Shown here in pieces: positions 1 through 11,854 of a stretch of DNA of 64,000 nucleotides. Position 1 is the first letter of the stretch, and the number at the start of each line of letters is the position of its first letter. Source of the DNA: Blastococcus haudaquaticus (GTDB taxonomy: Bacteria; Actinomycetota; Actinomycetes; Mycobacteriales; Geodermatophilaceae); the NCBI RefSeq assembly GCF_900230285.1, contig NZ_OCNK01000001.1, forward strand, positions 558,001 through 622,000, in the 5' to 3' direction. The notes under the pieces were generated by a model, which was given only the letters and a program-made list of their open reading frames with translations, was not told where the DNA came from and made no database searches. The translations under genes and the position numbers were made by a program.

Positions 1-94
1 CGTTGTCGAAGTTGAACTCCGACTGCAGGGCCGGCGCGATGTTCTCGCGGTAGTGGGCGAGCATGCGGGGCAGCTCGCGCGTGGGTGCGCTCAT
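1..94 (-). CDS. rplE: 50S ribosomal protein L5 (uL5), N-terminal fragment cut by the window edge
   Basis: Only the first 31 codons are inside the window. They read MSAPTRELPRMLAHYREN and continue with ENIAPALQSEFNFDN, the usual N-terminus of L5, which binds 5S rRNA in the large subunit central protuberance. The start is the ATG at 94-92, four bases after the rplX stop, which fits the order rplN-rplX-rplE of the spc operon. The rest of the gene lies to the left of base 1. The identification rests on this short stretch and on the gene order. Confidence 0.9.
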   Translation of the reverse strand, partial: MSAPTRELPRMLAHYRENIAPALQSEFNFDN

Positions 95-98
95 GGGA

Positions 99-473
99 TC
101 AGAGGTCCTTACCGGTGCGCCGCGAGACCCGGACGTTGCGGCCGTTGTCGTCCTTGCGGTAGCCGACCCGGGTCGGCTTGTCCTCGGAGTCGACCACCAT
201 CACGTTGCTCACGTGGATGGGCGCCTCCTGCGTGACGATCCCGCCCTGCTGGGCACCGCGCTGCGTCGAGCTGATGCGGGTGTGCTTCTTGATGCGCCCC
301 ACGCCCTCGACGAGGACGCGCTGGACCGCCGGGAAGGCAGCGATGACGCGGCCCTTCGCACCCTTGTCCTTGCCGGACAGGACGAGAACGGTGTCGCCCT
401 TCTTCACCTTCATGGAAGGCGCCTTCGCCTTGGACGTGCCGGTCTTGCCGGTGCCCTTGTTCGTGGCAGCCAT
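99..473 (-). CDS. rplX: 50S ribosomal protein L24 (uL24)
   Basis: This 124-residue protein is an assembly initiator of the large subunit. A KOW motif follows [21 protein letters not shown] near residue 23, and the rest matches L24 in length and sequence. An N-terminal Thr/Lys-rich extension of about 20 residues precedes the KOW core. Two starts are possible: the ATG at 473 (10 bases after GGAGG, 2 bases after the rplN stop) or the GTG at 479, which would give a GTGA overlap with rplN but only 4 bases of spacing. I chose the ATG. It is co-transcribed with rplN and rplE. Confidence 0.95.
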   Translation of the reverse strand: MAATNKGTGKTGTSKAKAPSMKVKKGDTVLVLSGKDKGAKGRVIAAFPAVQRVLVEGVGRIKKHTRISSTQRGAQQGGIVTQEAPIHVSNVMVVDSEDKPTRVGYRKDDNGRNVRVSRRTGKDL

Positions 474-475
474 GA

Positions 476-844
476 TCACAGCACCTCCGGTGCGAGCGAG
501 ATGATCCGCATGAAGCGCTTGTCGCGGAGCTCGCGGCCCACGGGGCCGAAGATGCGCGTACCGCGCGGGTCGCCGCTGTCGCGGATGATGACCGCGGCGT
601 TCTCGTCGAAGCGGATGTAGGAACCGTCGGGACGACGGCGCTCCTTCACGGTGCGGACGACGACGGCCTTGACCACGTCACCCTTCTTGACGCCGGCACC
701 GGGCAGCGCGTCCTTGACGGTTCCGACGATCACGTCGCCGATGCCCGCGTAGCGTCGCCCGGAGCCGCCGAGCACCCGGATGCAGAGGATCTCCTTCGCA
801 CCCGTGTTGTCGGCGACGCGCAGTCGCGACTCCTGCTGGATCAC
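476..844 (-). CDS. rplN: 50S ribosomal protein L14 (uL14)
   Basis: This is a 122-residue L14, the standard length, at the subunit interface next to L19 and L3. It begins [20 protein letters not shown], and the start is a GTG at 844 preceded by GGGAG at a 6-base spacing; an open frame extends further upstream but has no L14-like sequence. It heads the second half of the cluster (rplN-rplX-rplE), separated from rpsQ by 227 bases that hold strong palindromes. The gene ends two bases before the rplX ATG, so translation is probably coupled. Confidence 0.97.
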   Translation of the reverse strand: MIQQESRLRVADNTGAKEILCIRVLGGSGRRYAGIGDVIVGTVKDALPGAGVKKGDVVKAVVVRTVKERRRPDGSYIRFDENAAVIIRDSGDPRGTRIFGPVGRELRDKRFMRIISLAPEVL

Positions 845-1071
845 GTCCAACTCCCAAAAACTTGTGGTGACAGCCGGGCCGGATCGGTGAACCGGCTGTC
901 CGGCACCCGCGTGCCGACGCACCGGCGGCGATCGCCGCCGGTGCGTCGAAGCACGGGTACCGGGATGCGGCGCGCACTGTCTGCGGACAGATGTGGTGCG
1001 CGCCAGTCGTCCAGAGTACGCGTATCGCTCTGGTCTTGTGCTACGGCCCCGGAGGACCGCTCACTGCTGGC
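845..1071. promoter_or_regulatory. rpsQ-rplN intergenic region with two palindromic structures
   Basis: Ribosomal genes here normally touch or overlap, so 227 empty bases are exceptional. The stretch holds a perfect 32-base palindrome at 916-947 and a nested hairpin at 967-1001, with a 9-bp outer stem GGCGCGCAC/GTGCGCGCC and an inner CTGTC/GACAG stem. A small GGCAC/GTGCC hairpin sits at 902-915. No T-tract follows. I infer an internal terminator or attenuator, and perhaps a new promoter for rplN-rplX-rplE, but saw no convincing -35/-10 pair. Confidence 0.5.
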
Positions 1072-1374
1072 CTACTTCGCCTTCTCGATGATCTCGACCA
1101 GACGCCACCGCTTGGTGGCCGACGTCGGCCGGGTCTCCATGATCTGGACACGGTCCCCGATACCGGCGACGTTCTGCTCGTCGTGCACCTTGAGCTTGTT
1201 CGTCCGGCGGATGACCTTGCCGTAGAGGGCGTGCTTCACGCGGTCCTCGACCTCGACGACGATGGTCTTCTCCATCTTGTCGCTGACCACGAGGCCCTCG
1301 CGGACCTTGCGGTAGCCACGGCCCGCGAGGCCGGGCCCACTGGAGACCTGACTGGTTTCCTGGGTCTCGCTCAT
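1072..1374 (-). CDS. rpsQ: 30S ribosomal protein S17 (uS17)
   Basis: This 100-residue S17 binds 16S rRNA early in assembly. The conserved core [20 protein letters not shown] is plain, followed by [14 protein letters not shown]. An N-terminal extension of about 15 polar residues is common in actinobacteria. The ATG at 1374 overlaps the rpmC stop in an ATGA quartet, so translation is likely coupled. It is the last gene of the S10-type run before the palindrome-rich gap. Confidence 0.97.
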   Translation of the reverse strand: MSETQETSQVSSGPGLAGRGYRKVREGLVVSDKMEKTIVVEVEDRVKHALYGKVIRRTNKLKVHDEQNVAGIGDRVQIMETRPTSATKRWRLVEIIEKAK

Positions 1375-1604
1375 GCCACACCCTCGTTCGGGGCGACCGA
1401 GAGACCCAGCTCGCGCTCGCGCATGATCGTGTAGATCCGGGCGATGTCGCGGCGGACGGTCTGCAGTCGCCGGTTGTTGTCCAGCTGGCCGGTGGCCACC
1501 TGGAACCGCAGGTTGAACAGTTCTTCCTTCGACTCACGCAGCCGCGACGCGAGCTCGTCGACAGAGAGCTCGCGCAGCTCCGGAGCGGTCAGACCGGCGG
1601 CCAT
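1371..1604 (-). CDS. rpmC: 50S ribosomal protein L29 (uL29)
   Basis: This 77-residue L29 lies near the peptide exit tunnel and takes part in docking of exit-site factors. It shows the signature [20 protein letters not shown] and the following [10 protein letters not shown]. The start is the ATG at 1604, sharing one base with the rplP stop (TGATG) and preceded by AGGAG at 7 bases; a GTG one codon earlier is possible. The 3' end overlaps rpsQ by four bases. Confidence 0.96.
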   Translation of the reverse strand: MAAGLTAPELRELSVDELASRLRESKEELFNLRFQVATGQLDNNRRLQTVRRDIARIYTIMRERELGLSVAPNEGVA

Positions 1605-2020
1605 CACACTTCTCCTTCACGCGTGATGAAGCGGCACTTCATGGGGAGCTTGTGGATCGCGCGGCGCATGGCCTCGCGGGCCACCGGCTCGGCGACACCC
1701 GAGAGCTCGAACATGATGCGGCCGGGCTTCACGTTGGCGACCCACCACTCCGGCGAACCCTTACCGGAACCCATGCGGGTCTCGGCGGGCTTCTTGGTGA
1801 GCGGACGGTCCGGGTAGATCGAGATCCACACCTTGCCGCCACGCTTGATGTGGCGCGTCATGGCGATACGGGCGGACTCGATCTGCCGGTTGGTCACGTA
1901 CGCCGGCTCGAGGGCCTGGATGGCGTACTCACCGAAGTTGATCGCGGTGCCGCCCTTGGCCTTGCCGCCGCGGTCGGGGTGGTGCTGCTTGCGGTGCTTG
2001 ACGCGCCGTGGGATCAGCAC
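1604..2020 (-). CDS. rplP: 50S ribosomal protein L16 (uL16)
   Basis: This is a 138-residue L16, full length, located near the peptidyl transferase centre and the A-site tRNA elbow. It starts [18 protein letters not shown] and holds the conserved [23 protein letters not shown] segment typical of L16. The start is a GTG at 2020, two bases after the rpsC stop, with GAGCTG as a weak ribosome binding site. Its stop overlaps the rpmC start. Confidence 0.97.
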   Translation of the reverse strand: MLIPRRVKHRKQHHPDRGGKAKGGTAINFGEYAIQALEPAYVTNRQIESARIAMTRHIKRGGKVWISIYPDRPLTKKPAETRMGSGKGSPEWWVANVKPGRIMFELSGVAEPVAREAMRRAIHKLPMKCRFITREGEV

Positions 2021-2022
2021 GG

Positions 2023-2961
2023 TCAGCTCCCCTGCTCGTTGGTGGTGGTGTTCTCGGTCGTCTCGGCCGCGGTGGCCTCGGCGGCAGCGGTGGCCTCCGG
2101 ACCGGCGACCTCGGCGACGGTGGTCTCGGGAGCGACCTCGCCCGAGCTCACCGCGACGGTGCTCTCGGCCGTGTCGGCAACCGGACCGGTCGAGGACTCG
2201 ACCGCGGCGCGGCCAGCCTCGGTGCCGCCGGCGGTGGTGCCCGACGAACCGGAACGACGCTGCGGGCGCTGGGCGCGCTCACGACGCTGCTGACGGTCGG
2301 CCAGGGCCTCCAGGGCCGCGCGCTCGGCGCGGGAGCCGCTGACGTCACCCTTGTAGATCCAGACCTTCACGCCGATGCGGCCGAAGGTCGTGCGGGCCTC
2401 GTAGATGCCGTAGTCGATGTTCGCGCGGAGCGTGTGCAGCGGCACCCGTCCCTCGCGGTAGAACTCCGACCGGCTCATCTCCGTGCCACCCAGGCGACCC
2501 GAGCACTGCACCCGGATGCCCTTCACCTGCGGGCTGCGCTGGGCCGACTGCATGGCCTTGCGCATGGCACGGCGGAAGCTGACGCGGCTGGAGAGCTGCT
2601 CGGCCACGCCCTGGGCGACGAGCTGCGCATCCGACTCGGGGTTCTTGACCTCGAGGATGTTCAGCTGCACCTGCTTGCCGGTGAGCTTCTCGAGCTCACC
2701 GCGGATGCGGTCGGCCTCCGCGCCGCGACGGCCGATGACGATGCCCGGCCGGGCGGTGTGGATGTCGACGCGGACCCGGTCACGGGTGCGCTCGATCTCG
2801 ACCTTGGAGATGCCGGCCCGCTCCATGCCCTTGGACATGAGCTTGCGGATCGCGACGTCTTCCTTGACGTAGTCCTTGTACAGCTTGTCCGCGTACCACC
2901 GGGACTTGTAGTCGGTGGTGATCCCGAGTCGGAAACCGTGCGGGTTGACCTTCTGACCCAC
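2023..2961 (-). CDS. rpsC: 30S ribosomal protein S3 (uS3) with long C-terminal tail
   Basis: This 312-residue S3 sits at the mRNA entry pore. The start is a GTG at 2961 ([12 protein letters not shown] follows), sharing one base with the rplV TAG stop. The KH domain motif [18 protein letters not shown] and the C-terminal [13 protein letters not shown] are intact. After the core ends near residue 215 there is a tail of roughly 90 residues: first basic ([14 protein letters not shown]), then rich in Thr, Glu, Ala and Val. S3 of many bacteria is 215-275 residues, so this tail is unusually long. It is in the S10 operon between rplV and rplP. Confidence 0.96.
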   Translation of the reverse strand: MGQKVNPHGFRLGITTDYKSRWYADKLYKDYVKEDVAIRKLMSKGMERAGISKVEIERTRDRVRVDIHTARPGIVIGRRGAEADRIRGELEKLTGKQVQLNILEVKNPESDAQLVAQGVAEQLSSRVSFRRAMRKAMQSAQRSPQVKGIRVQCSGRLGGTEMSRSEFYREGRVPLHTLRANIDYGIYEARTTFGRIGVKVWIYKGDVSGSRAERAALEALADRQQRRERAQRPQRRSGSSGTTAGGTEAGRAAVESSTGPVADTAESTVAVSSGEVAPETTVAEVAGPEATAAAEATAAETTENTTTNEQGS

Positions 2962-3428
2962 TAGCGGGTCCCTCCCCTCGTGTTGCTCTTGGACTGCTGG
3001 GTCGCCGGGCCGGACATGCCGGTGTCCCGGCGCGCCTTGCGCGACTTCTGCGCGAGGACGTCGCTGGTGGCGACCTCGCTCACCTCGATGGTGATGTGGC
3101 TGGTCCGCTTGTTGATGCGGAACGCGCGGCCCTGCGCACGCGGACGGATCCGCTTGAGCGTGGGGCCCTCGTCGACGTAGGCAGCGCTGACCACCAGGTT
3201 GGCGGGGTCGAGCTGCAGGTTGTGCTCGGCGTTGGCCACCGCGCTGGCGACGACCTTGGCCACCGGCTCGCTCGCGCTCTGCGGGGCGAAGCGCAGCAGA
3301 GCCAGTGCCTCGTCGGTCGGCAGGTAGCGGACCAGGTCCACCACCCGGCGGGCCTTCATGGGGGTGACGCGGACGAAGCGGGCCGTAGCCCGGGCGACCG
3401 GCGCCTCCTGTCCCAACTGGGAAGTCAT
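2961..3428 (-). CDS. rplV: 50S ribosomal protein L22 (uL22)
   Basis: This 155-residue protein lines the exit tunnel with L4. The core [21 protein letters not shown] and the tunnel loop segment ending in [17 protein letters not shown] are clear. It is longer than the usual 110-120 residues because of a basic Ser/Thr/Gly-rich C-terminal tail ([15 protein letters not shown] onwards), as seen in other actinobacteria. ATG start at 3428, 20 bases after rpsS; its TAG stop overlaps the rpsC GTG. Confidence 0.97.
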   Translation of the reverse strand: MTSQLGQEAPVARATARFVRVTPMKARRVVDLVRYLPTDEALALLRFAPQSASEPVAKVVASAVANAEHNLQLDPANLVVSAAYVDEGPTLKRIRPRAQGRAFRINKRTSHITIEVSEVATSDVLAQKSRKARRDTGMSGPATQQSKSNTRGGTR

Positions 3429-3448
3429 CTGAATCTCTCTCTACCTGG

Positions 3449-3730
3449 TCAGCCCCGCCGCGAGCGGCGGTCGTCCTTGATGTGCCCACGGAAGGTGCGC
3501 GTGGGGGCGAACTCGCCGAGCTTGTGCCCGACCATCGCCTCGGTCACGAACACCGGGACGTGCTTGCGACCGTCGTGCACCGCGAGGGTGTGGCCGAGCA
3601 TGTCCGGGATGATCGTCGAGCGACGTGACCAGGTACGGATCACGTTCTTGGTGCCCTTCTCGTTCTGCGCGTCCACCTTCTTGAGCAGGTGGTCGTCGAC
3701 GAACGGGCCCTTCTTCAAGCTGCGTGGCAT
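3449..3730 (-). CDS. rpsS: 30S ribosomal protein S19 (uS19)
   Basis: This 93-residue S19, the normal length, contacts S13 in the head of the small subunit. It begins [18 protein letters not shown] and contains [20 protein letters not shown] and [16 protein letters not shown], all hallmark S19 segments. It sits between rplB (21 bases upstream) and rplV (20 bases downstream) in the S10 operon. Confidence 0.98.
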   Translation of the reverse strand: MPRSLKKGPFVDDHLLKKVDAQNEKGTKNVIRTWSRRSTIIPDMLGHTLAVHDGRKHVPVFVTEAMVGHKLGEFAPTRTFRGHIKDDRRSRRG

Positions 3731-3751
3731 CTCTGTCGGCTCCTATCCCGC

Positions 3752-4585
3752 TCAGCGCTTCTTGTTGGCGCGCCGGCGGCGCACGATCAGGGCGTCACTG
3801 GCCTTCCGCTTGCGCGTCCGGCCCTCCGGCTTGCCCTTCGGGTTCACCGGGTGGCGTCCACCGGAGGTCTTGCCCTCACCACCACCGTGCGGGTGGTCGA
3901 CCGGGTTCATGGCGACACCGCGGACGGTCGGGCGCTTGCCCTTCCACCGCATGCGGCCGGCCTTGCCCCAGTTGATGTTCGACTGCTCGGCGTTGCCCAC
4001 CTCGCCGACGGTCGCGCGGCAGCGCACGTCGACGTTGCGGATCTCGCCCGACGGCATGCGCAGCTGCGCGAAGCGGCCCTCACGGGCCACCAGCTGGACG
4101 CTGGCGCCTGCGGCGCGGGCGATCTTCGCGCCGCCACCGGGACGGAGCTCGATGGCGTGAACGACGGTGCCGACGGGGATGTTCCGCAGCGGCAGGTTGT
4201 TGCCCGGCTTGATGTCGGCCGACGGGCCGCACTCCACCGTGTCGCCCTGCTTGAGCTTCGCCGGCGCGATGATGTAGCGCTTCTCGCCGTCGGCGAAGTG
4301 GAGCAGCGCGATCCGCGACGTGCGGTTCGGGTCGTACTCGATGTGCGCGACCTTGGCGGGTACGCCGTCCTTGTCGGCCCGACGGAAGTCGATGAGCCGG
4401 TAGGCGCGCTTGTGACCACCACCCTGGTGACGGGCGGTGACCTTGCCGTGGACGTTGCGTCCACCGCGGCCGTGCAGCGGTCGGACCAGCGACTTCTCGG
4501 GATGGTCGCGGGTGACCTCGGCGAAGTCGGCGACGCTGGAGCCGCGGCGGCCCGGCGTCGTCGGCTTGTACTTACGGATAGCCAT
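3752..4585 (-). CDS. rplB: 50S ribosomal protein L2 (uL2)
   Basis: This 277-residue L2 is the expected length. It helps join the subunits and shape the peptidyl transferase centre. The sequence runs from [20 protein letters not shown] to the conserved [19 protein letters not shown] segment, with the key histidine, and ends in a basic tail. ATG at 4585, 50 bases downstream of rplW. No irregularity was seen. Confidence 0.98.
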   Translation of the reverse strand: MAIRKYKPTTPGRRGSSVADFAEVTRDHPEKSLVRPLHGRGGRNVHGKVTARHQGGGHKRAYRLIDFRRADKDGVPAKVAHIEYDPNRTSRIALLHFADGEKRYIIAPAKLKQGDTVECGPSADIKPGNNLPLRNIPVGTVVHAIELRPGGGAKIARAAGASVQLVAREGRFAQLRMPSGEIRNVDVRCRATVGEVGNAEQSNINWGKAGRMRWKGKRPTVRGVAMNPVDHPHGGGEGKTSGGRHPVNPKGKPEGRTRKRKASDALIVRRRRANKKR

Positions 4586-4635
4586 TGCTGACTCAGTCCC
4601 TGTCTATATCTCTGGTCCGTGAGGTCCGGGTGCCG

Positions 4636-4938
4636 TCAGGCGCCCGGGCCCCCGAAGATCTCGATGCGGTCGCCGGGGGCGACGGAGACGATGGCGCGCT
4701 TGGTGTCCTTGCGCTTCCCCATCTGCGTGCCCCGGCTGCGCTTGCGCTTGCCCTGGCGGTTGATCGTGTTCACGCCCGTGACCTTCACGTTGAAGATCTG
4801 CTCGACCGCGATCTTGATCTGCGTCTTGTTCGCCTCGGGCAGCACGATGAACGTGTACTGGTTGCCGTCGAGCAGCCCGTAGCTCTTCTCGGAGATGACC
4901 GGGGCGAGCAGCACGTCCCGGGGGTCGCGGACGCTCAT
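4636..4938 (-). CDS. rplW: 50S ribosomal protein L23 (uL23)
   Basis: This 100-residue L23 sits at the exit tunnel and is the docking site for trigger factor and SRP. It shows [38 protein letters not shown] and [15 protein letters not shown], the full family pattern. The ATG at 4938 overlaps the rplD stop by four bases (ATGA), so translation is coupled. 50 non-coding bases separate it from rplB. Confidence 0.97.
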   Translation of the reverse strand: MSVRDPRDVLLAPVISEKSYGLLDGNQYTFIVLPEANKTQIKIAVEQIFNVKVTGVNTINRQGKRKRSRGTQMGKRKDTKRAIVSVAPGDRIEIFGGPGA

Positions 4939-5783
4939 GCCTTCTCCTCGGAGTTCTCGTCGGCGGCCGGCTTCTCAGCGGCAGCCTTCTTGGCCGGGGC
5001 CTTCTTGGCAGCGGCCTTCTTGGCCGGCGCCTCGGACGCCGTGGTCTCGACGGTGCCCTCGCCCTCGGCGGGAGCGACCGACGGGATGCCGGTGACGACC
5101 GTGGTGGAGACGTCCGGCAGCTGCTTGCCCTTGGCGGGGCCGGCCACGAACTCGGCCAGCGCCGTCTCGGTGAAGACGACCTCGTCGGCGACCAGCACGT
5201 CGTAGGTGTTGAGCTGGCCGGCCTCGATCAGGTGCACCTGCGGCACGTTGCGCAGGCTCACCCAGTTGAGGACGTCGTCCCGGTCGAGCACGATCAGGAC
5301 CCGCTTCGCCTGGGTCACCGCGTTGAGGGTGGCCAGGGCGGCCTTGGTCTTGGGGGCGTCGCCGTCCACGAAGGCGGAGACCACGTGCACCCGGCCCTCG
5401 CGGGCCCGGTCGGAGAGGGCGCCGCGCAGGGCGGCGGCCTTCATCTTCTTCGGGGTCTTCTTGGTGTAGTCACGCGGCTGCGGACCGTGGACGATGCCAC
5501 CGCCGGTGAACTGCGGCGCGCGGATCGAGCCCTGACGGGCCCGGCCGGTGCCCTTCTGGCGGTAGGGCTTGACGCCACCACCGCTGACCATGGCGCGCGT
5601 CTTGGTCGCGTGCGTGCCCTGGCGGGCCGCGGCGAGCTGCGCCACGACGACCTGGTGCATCAGCGAGACGTTCGCACTGGCGTCGAAGAGCTCACCGGGC
5701 AGCGTCACGCTGCCGGAGGTCTCCCCCGCCGGAGTGCGGACGTCGACCTGACGGTCGGTGCGCGTGTCGATGGACTGGCTCAC
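4935..5783 (-). CDS. rplD: 50S ribosomal protein L4 (uL4) with Lys/Ala-rich tail
   Basis: L4 is a tunnel protein and, in other bacteria, an autoregulator of the S10 operon. The tunnel loop [19 protein letters not shown] near residue 68 and [15 protein letters not shown] identify it. At 282 residues it is longer than the usual 200-220. The extra C-terminal part is acidic, then carries AKKA-type repeats ([20 protein letters not shown]) resembling the tails of actinobacterial nucleoid proteins, and ends with acidic residues. ATG at 5783 overlaps the rplC stop by four bases. Confidence 0.96.
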   Translation of the reverse strand: MSQSIDTRTDRQVDVRTPAGETSGSVTLPGELFDASANVSLMHQVVVAQLAAARQGTHATKTRAMVSGGGVKPYRQKGTGRARQGSIRAPQFTGGGIVHGPQPRDYTKKTPKKMKAAALRGALSDRAREGRVHVVSAFVDGDAPKTKAALATLNAVTQAKRVLIVLDRDDVLNWVSLRNVPQVHLIEAGQLNTYDVLVADEVVFTETALAEFVAGPAKGKQLPDVSTTVVTGIPSVAPAEGEGTVETTASEAPAKKAAAKKAPAKKAAAEKPAADENSEEKA

Positions 5784-6445
5784 TTCTTGTCACTCCCCAC
5801 GGGGCCGCCCTTGACCGCGGAACGGACGAGGAGCAGGCCACCCTTCGGACCGGGAACGGCACCCTTGATCAGGATGAGCCCGCGCTCCGCGTCGACCTTG
5901 TGCACGACCAGCGAGAGCGTGGTCGTCCGGACGTTGCCCATGCGACCGGCCATCTTCAGGCCCTTGAACACGCGGCCCGGGGTGGACGCGCCACCGATGG
6001 AACCGGGCGACCGGTGCTTGCGCTGGGTGCCGTGCGACGCGCCGAGGCCCTTGAAGCCGTGACGCTTCATGACGCCGGCGGTGCCCTTGCCCTTGCTGGT
6101 GCCGATGACGTCGACCTTGGCCACGCCGTCGAGGACGCCCGCGGTCAGCTCCTGGCCGACCGTGTAGTCGCCGGCGTCCTCGGTGCGCAGTTCCACCAGG
6201 TGCCGCCGCGGAGTGACGCCCGCCTTGGTGAAGTGCCCGCCCTCGGGGCGGTTCACCTTGCGCGGGTCGATCTCACCGAAACCGAGCTGGACGGCCGAGT
6301 AGCCGTCGACCTCGGGGGTGCGCACCTGGGTCACCACACACGGGCCCGCCTTGACGACGGTCACCGGCACGAGACGGTTGTTCTCGTCGAAAACCTGGGT
6401 CATCCCCAGCTTCTCGCCGAGGAGACCGCGAAATGTGCTCGCCAT
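5780..6445 (-). CDS. rplC: 50S ribosomal protein L3 (uL3)
   Basis: This 221-residue L3 is of normal length and is an early assembly protein reaching toward the peptidyl transferase centre. The extended loop [19 protein letters not shown] followed by [18 protein letters not shown] is present, including the glutamine that is methylated in E. coli. It starts [19 protein letters not shown] at 6445, 15 bases after rpsJ, and overlaps rplD at its end. Confidence 0.98.
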   Translation of the reverse strand: MASTFRGLLGEKLGMTQVFDENNRLVPVTVVKAGPCVVTQVRTPEVDGYSAVQLGFGEIDPRKVNRPEGGHFTKAGVTPRRHLVELRTEDAGDYTVGQELTAGVLDGVAKVDVIGTSKGKGTAGVMKRHGFKGLGASHGTQRKHRSPGSIGGASTPGRVFKGLKMAGRMGNVRTTTLSLVVHKVDAERGLILIKGAVPGPKGGLLLVRSAVKGGPVGSDKK

Positions 6446-6460
6446 GTCTGCTGACTGCCC

Positions 6461-6766
6461 TTACTGAATGTTGACGTCGACCGAGGCCGGCAGGTCGATG
6501 CGCATGAGCGCGTCCACCGTCTTCGGCGTCGGGTCGAGGATGTCGATGAGCCGCTTGTGCGTGCGCATCTCGAAGTGCTCGAACGAGTCCTTGTACTTGT
6601 GCGGCGAACGGATCACCGCGTACACGTTCTTTTCCGTCGGCAGCGGCACCGGGCCGACCACTCGCGCTCCGGTCTTGGTGACCGTCTCCACGATGCGTCG
6701 CGCCGAGGCGTCGATGGCCTCGTGGTCGTAGGCCTTCAGCCGGATGCGGATCTTCTGTCCCGCCAT
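6461..6766 (-). CDS. rpsJ: 30S ribosomal protein S10 (uS10, NusE)
   Basis: This 101-residue S10 is the first gene of the S10 operon on this strand. It also binds NusB and NusG in transcription antitermination. [20 protein letters not shown] and the loop [20 protein letters not shown] are diagnostic. The ATG at 6766 has AGGAG upstream. The 87 bases between it and the tuf hairpin must hold the operon promoter, but no clear -35/-10 pair was seen there. Confidence 0.98.
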   Translation of the reverse strand: MAGQKIRIRLKAYDHEAIDASARRIVETVTKTGARVVGPVPLPTEKNVYAVIRSPHKYKDSFEHFEMRTHKRLIDILDPTPKTVDALMRIDLPASVDVNIQ

Positions 6767-6853
6767 CGCTGTCTTCTGCTCCTGCCGATCGGTTGTGAAA
6801 GTTCGAGTGGGTCTGCTGACCCGTGGGTCGGGCGGTGGCCCGGCCCGGGTGAG

Positions 6854-6882
6854 GGGCGGCGGCCGGAGCCCGGCCGCCGCCC
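6854..6882 (-). terminator. Hairpin terminator downstream of tuf
   Basis: A perfect 13-bp stem, GGGCGGCGGCCGG paired with its complement, closes a 3-base loop. It begins 9 bases after the tuf stop codon. There is no T-tract, which is normal for high-GC actinobacteria. It separates the str operon (rpsL-rpsG-fusA-tuf) from the S10 operon. Confidence 0.8.
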
Positions 6883-6891
6883 GTCGGGGTG

Positions 6892-8085
<1,194 letters not shown>

Positions 8086-8186
8086 TGGGTTCCTCTCCTC
8101 GTGGTTACGCAGGTGGTGCGTGCTCTGGGGTGGGGCGTGCTGGGGTGACGGCGGGACCGCGGTGTGACGGCGGCCCGCCGCCGGTG

Positions 8187-10283
<2,097 letters not shown>

Positions 10284-10364
10284 TCTCCTGCTCCTCTTCG
10301 TTCGGGTCCGCGTGCGGAATTCCGGGGATCGCCCGGTCGTCCCGCGGGCGGCGGGCGCTGGTGG

Positions 10365-10835
10365 TTACCAGCGGTAGTGCGCGAAGGCCTTGTTCGACTC
10401 GGCCATCTTGTGCGTGTCCTCGCGGCGCTTCACAGCGGCACCGAGGCCGTTGCTGGCGTCGAGCAGCTCGTTCATCAGGCGCTCGGTCATCGTCTTCTCG
10501 CGACGGGCCCGGCTGTACTGGATGAGCCAGCGCAGTCCGAGCGTGGTGCTCCGCGAGGGACGCACCTCGACCGGGACCTGGTAGGTCGCGCCACCGACAC
10601 GGCGGCTGCGGACCTCGAGGGACGGCTTCACGTTGTCCAGCGCGCGCTTGAGCGTGACGACCGGGTCGGTGTCGCTCTTGGCGCGGGCGCCCTCGAGCGC
10701 GCCGTAGACGATCGCCTCGGCGATCGAACGCTTGCCGTCGACCAGCACCTTGTTCACCAGCTGGGTGACCAGCTGGGACTGGTAGACCGGGTCCACGACG
10801 AGCGGACGCTTCGGGGCGGGGCCCTTGCGCGGCAT
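10365..10835 (-). CDS. rpsG: 30S ribosomal protein S7 (uS7)
   Basis: This 156-residue S7 nucleates the 3' major domain of 16S rRNA and represses the str operon in E. coli. [34 protein letters not shown] and the C-terminal [14 protein letters not shown] are standard. Its ATG shares one base with the rpsL TAA stop (TAATG), giving tight translational coupling; 81 bases separate it from fusA. Confidence 0.98.
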   Translation of the reverse strand: MPRKGPAPKRPLVVDPVYQSQLVTQLVNKVLVDGKRSIAEAIVYGALEGARAKSDTDPVVTLKRALDNVKPSLEVRSRRVGGATYQVPVEVRPSRSTTLGLRWLIQYSRARREKTMTERLMNELLDASNGLGAAVKRREDTHKMAESNKAFAHYRW

Positions 10836-11209
10836 TAGCTCTTCTCCTTCTTCGCGCCGTAGCGGCTGCGGGCCTGCTTGCGGCCCCGGACACCCTGGGT
10901 GTCGAGCGAGCCACGGATGATCTTGTAGCGCACGCCCGGGAGGTCCTTCACCCGGCCACCGCGCACGAGCACCATCGAGTGCTCCTGCAGGTTGTGGCCG
11001 ACGCCCGGGATGTAGGCGGTCACCTCGATGCCACTGGTGAGGCGGACGCGAGCGACCTTGCGCAGCGCCGAGTTCGGCTTCTTCGGCGTCGTCGTGTAGA
11101 CGCGCGTGCAGACTCCGCGGCGCTGGGGCGAACCCTTCAGCGCCGGAGTCTTGGTCTTCTCGACCTTGTCCTCGCGGCCCTTGCGGACCAGCTGGTTGAT
11201 CGTGGGCAT
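10835..11209 (-). CDS. rpsL: 30S ribosomal protein S12 (uS12)
   Basis: This 124-residue S12 sits at the decoding centre. It contains [19 protein letters not shown] and [14 protein letters not shown]. The lysine in PKKPNS, whose change gives streptomycin resistance in other species, has the wild-type identity. It is the first gene of the str operon. A good promoter lies about 365 bases upstream (11581-11609), so the transcript would have an unusually long leader. Confidence 0.98.
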   Translation of the reverse strand: MPTINQLVRKGREDKVEKTKTPALKGSPQRRGVCTRVYTTTPKKPNSALRKVARVRLTSGIEVTAYIPGVGHNLQEHSMVLVRGGRVKDLPGVRYKIIRGSLDTQGVRGRKQARSRYGAKKEKS

Positions 11210-11854
11210 GGGTGGCCTGGATCTCCTACCTGCGCTGGGTGGTGCTCTCTGGTTCCTGCTGACGACGTGGCGTGCTGTGGTGCCGTGGTGCTAGGTGCTG
11301 GTGCTCCGGTACCCGGTGCCGTCCTGCTCGGACTTCCCCATTCTGGCCACCAGCCACCCTCCGGCCCACGCGGTCGGGCGTGTCGCCCTTCCCGGGACCG
11401 GCCGATGGATGTCGGACCAGAATCGGTCGCCCCTCGCGACTCGGCGCCGCCACCTTCCGCACCACCAGGTCGTGCAGTGGTCCGAAGGTGGTCCCCGGCG
11501 ACCGGCGAGACATCAGCCTCTGGTCGCCCAGGCGCACCGCGAACGGGAGCAGGCCCAGGGCACCCTGGGCACAGCAGACCACGATACCCGTGCCTCGGAG
11601 ACCGGTCAAAGCCGGGTCCCTCACACACGCAGCCGTGGCCGGGCATCGTCCACCGGGGTGGACGACGTCCGGGGGGACGACGCCGCGGCCGGTTCTCTTC
11701 CCGGCCACCGTGCGCTCCCCGGGACGTCTCCCGGCGACGGCGCGGACGTTACCCCGACTGCGCGCCGTCGGGGAGTAGGCCGCGCGGCGGACGGGAACGT
11801 CGTACCGGGGGCCTAGCGTCCGCGATCCCCCACTCCCCTGCCCCTGGAGGACCG
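11210..11854. other. 645-base divergent intergenic region: rpsL leader and protease promoter side
   Basis: No credible gene is present; the open frames here are GC-driven. On the minus strand it holds the putative rpsL promoter and a long leader. A GCCCAGG/CCTGGGC hairpin at 11553-11570 lies at the predicted 5' end of that transcript. On the plus strand it must hold the promoter of the protease gene starting at 11855, which I could not pin down. Confidence 0.6.
11581..11609 (-). promoter_or_regulatory. Putative promoter of the rpsL-rpsG-fusA-tuf operon
   Basis: On the minus strand TTGACC (11609-11604) and TATCGT (11586-11581) are separated by exactly 17 bases, a good match to the housekeeping sigma consensus. 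Transcription would start near 11574, about 365 bases before the rpsL ATG. Confidence 0.65.

Noticed and set aside
11226-11708. A 160-codon minus-strand frame in the rpsL upstream region
   Set aside because: The composition is Arg/Pro/Gly/His-rich without any domain, it has no ribosome binding site, and the promoter of rpsL lies inside it.
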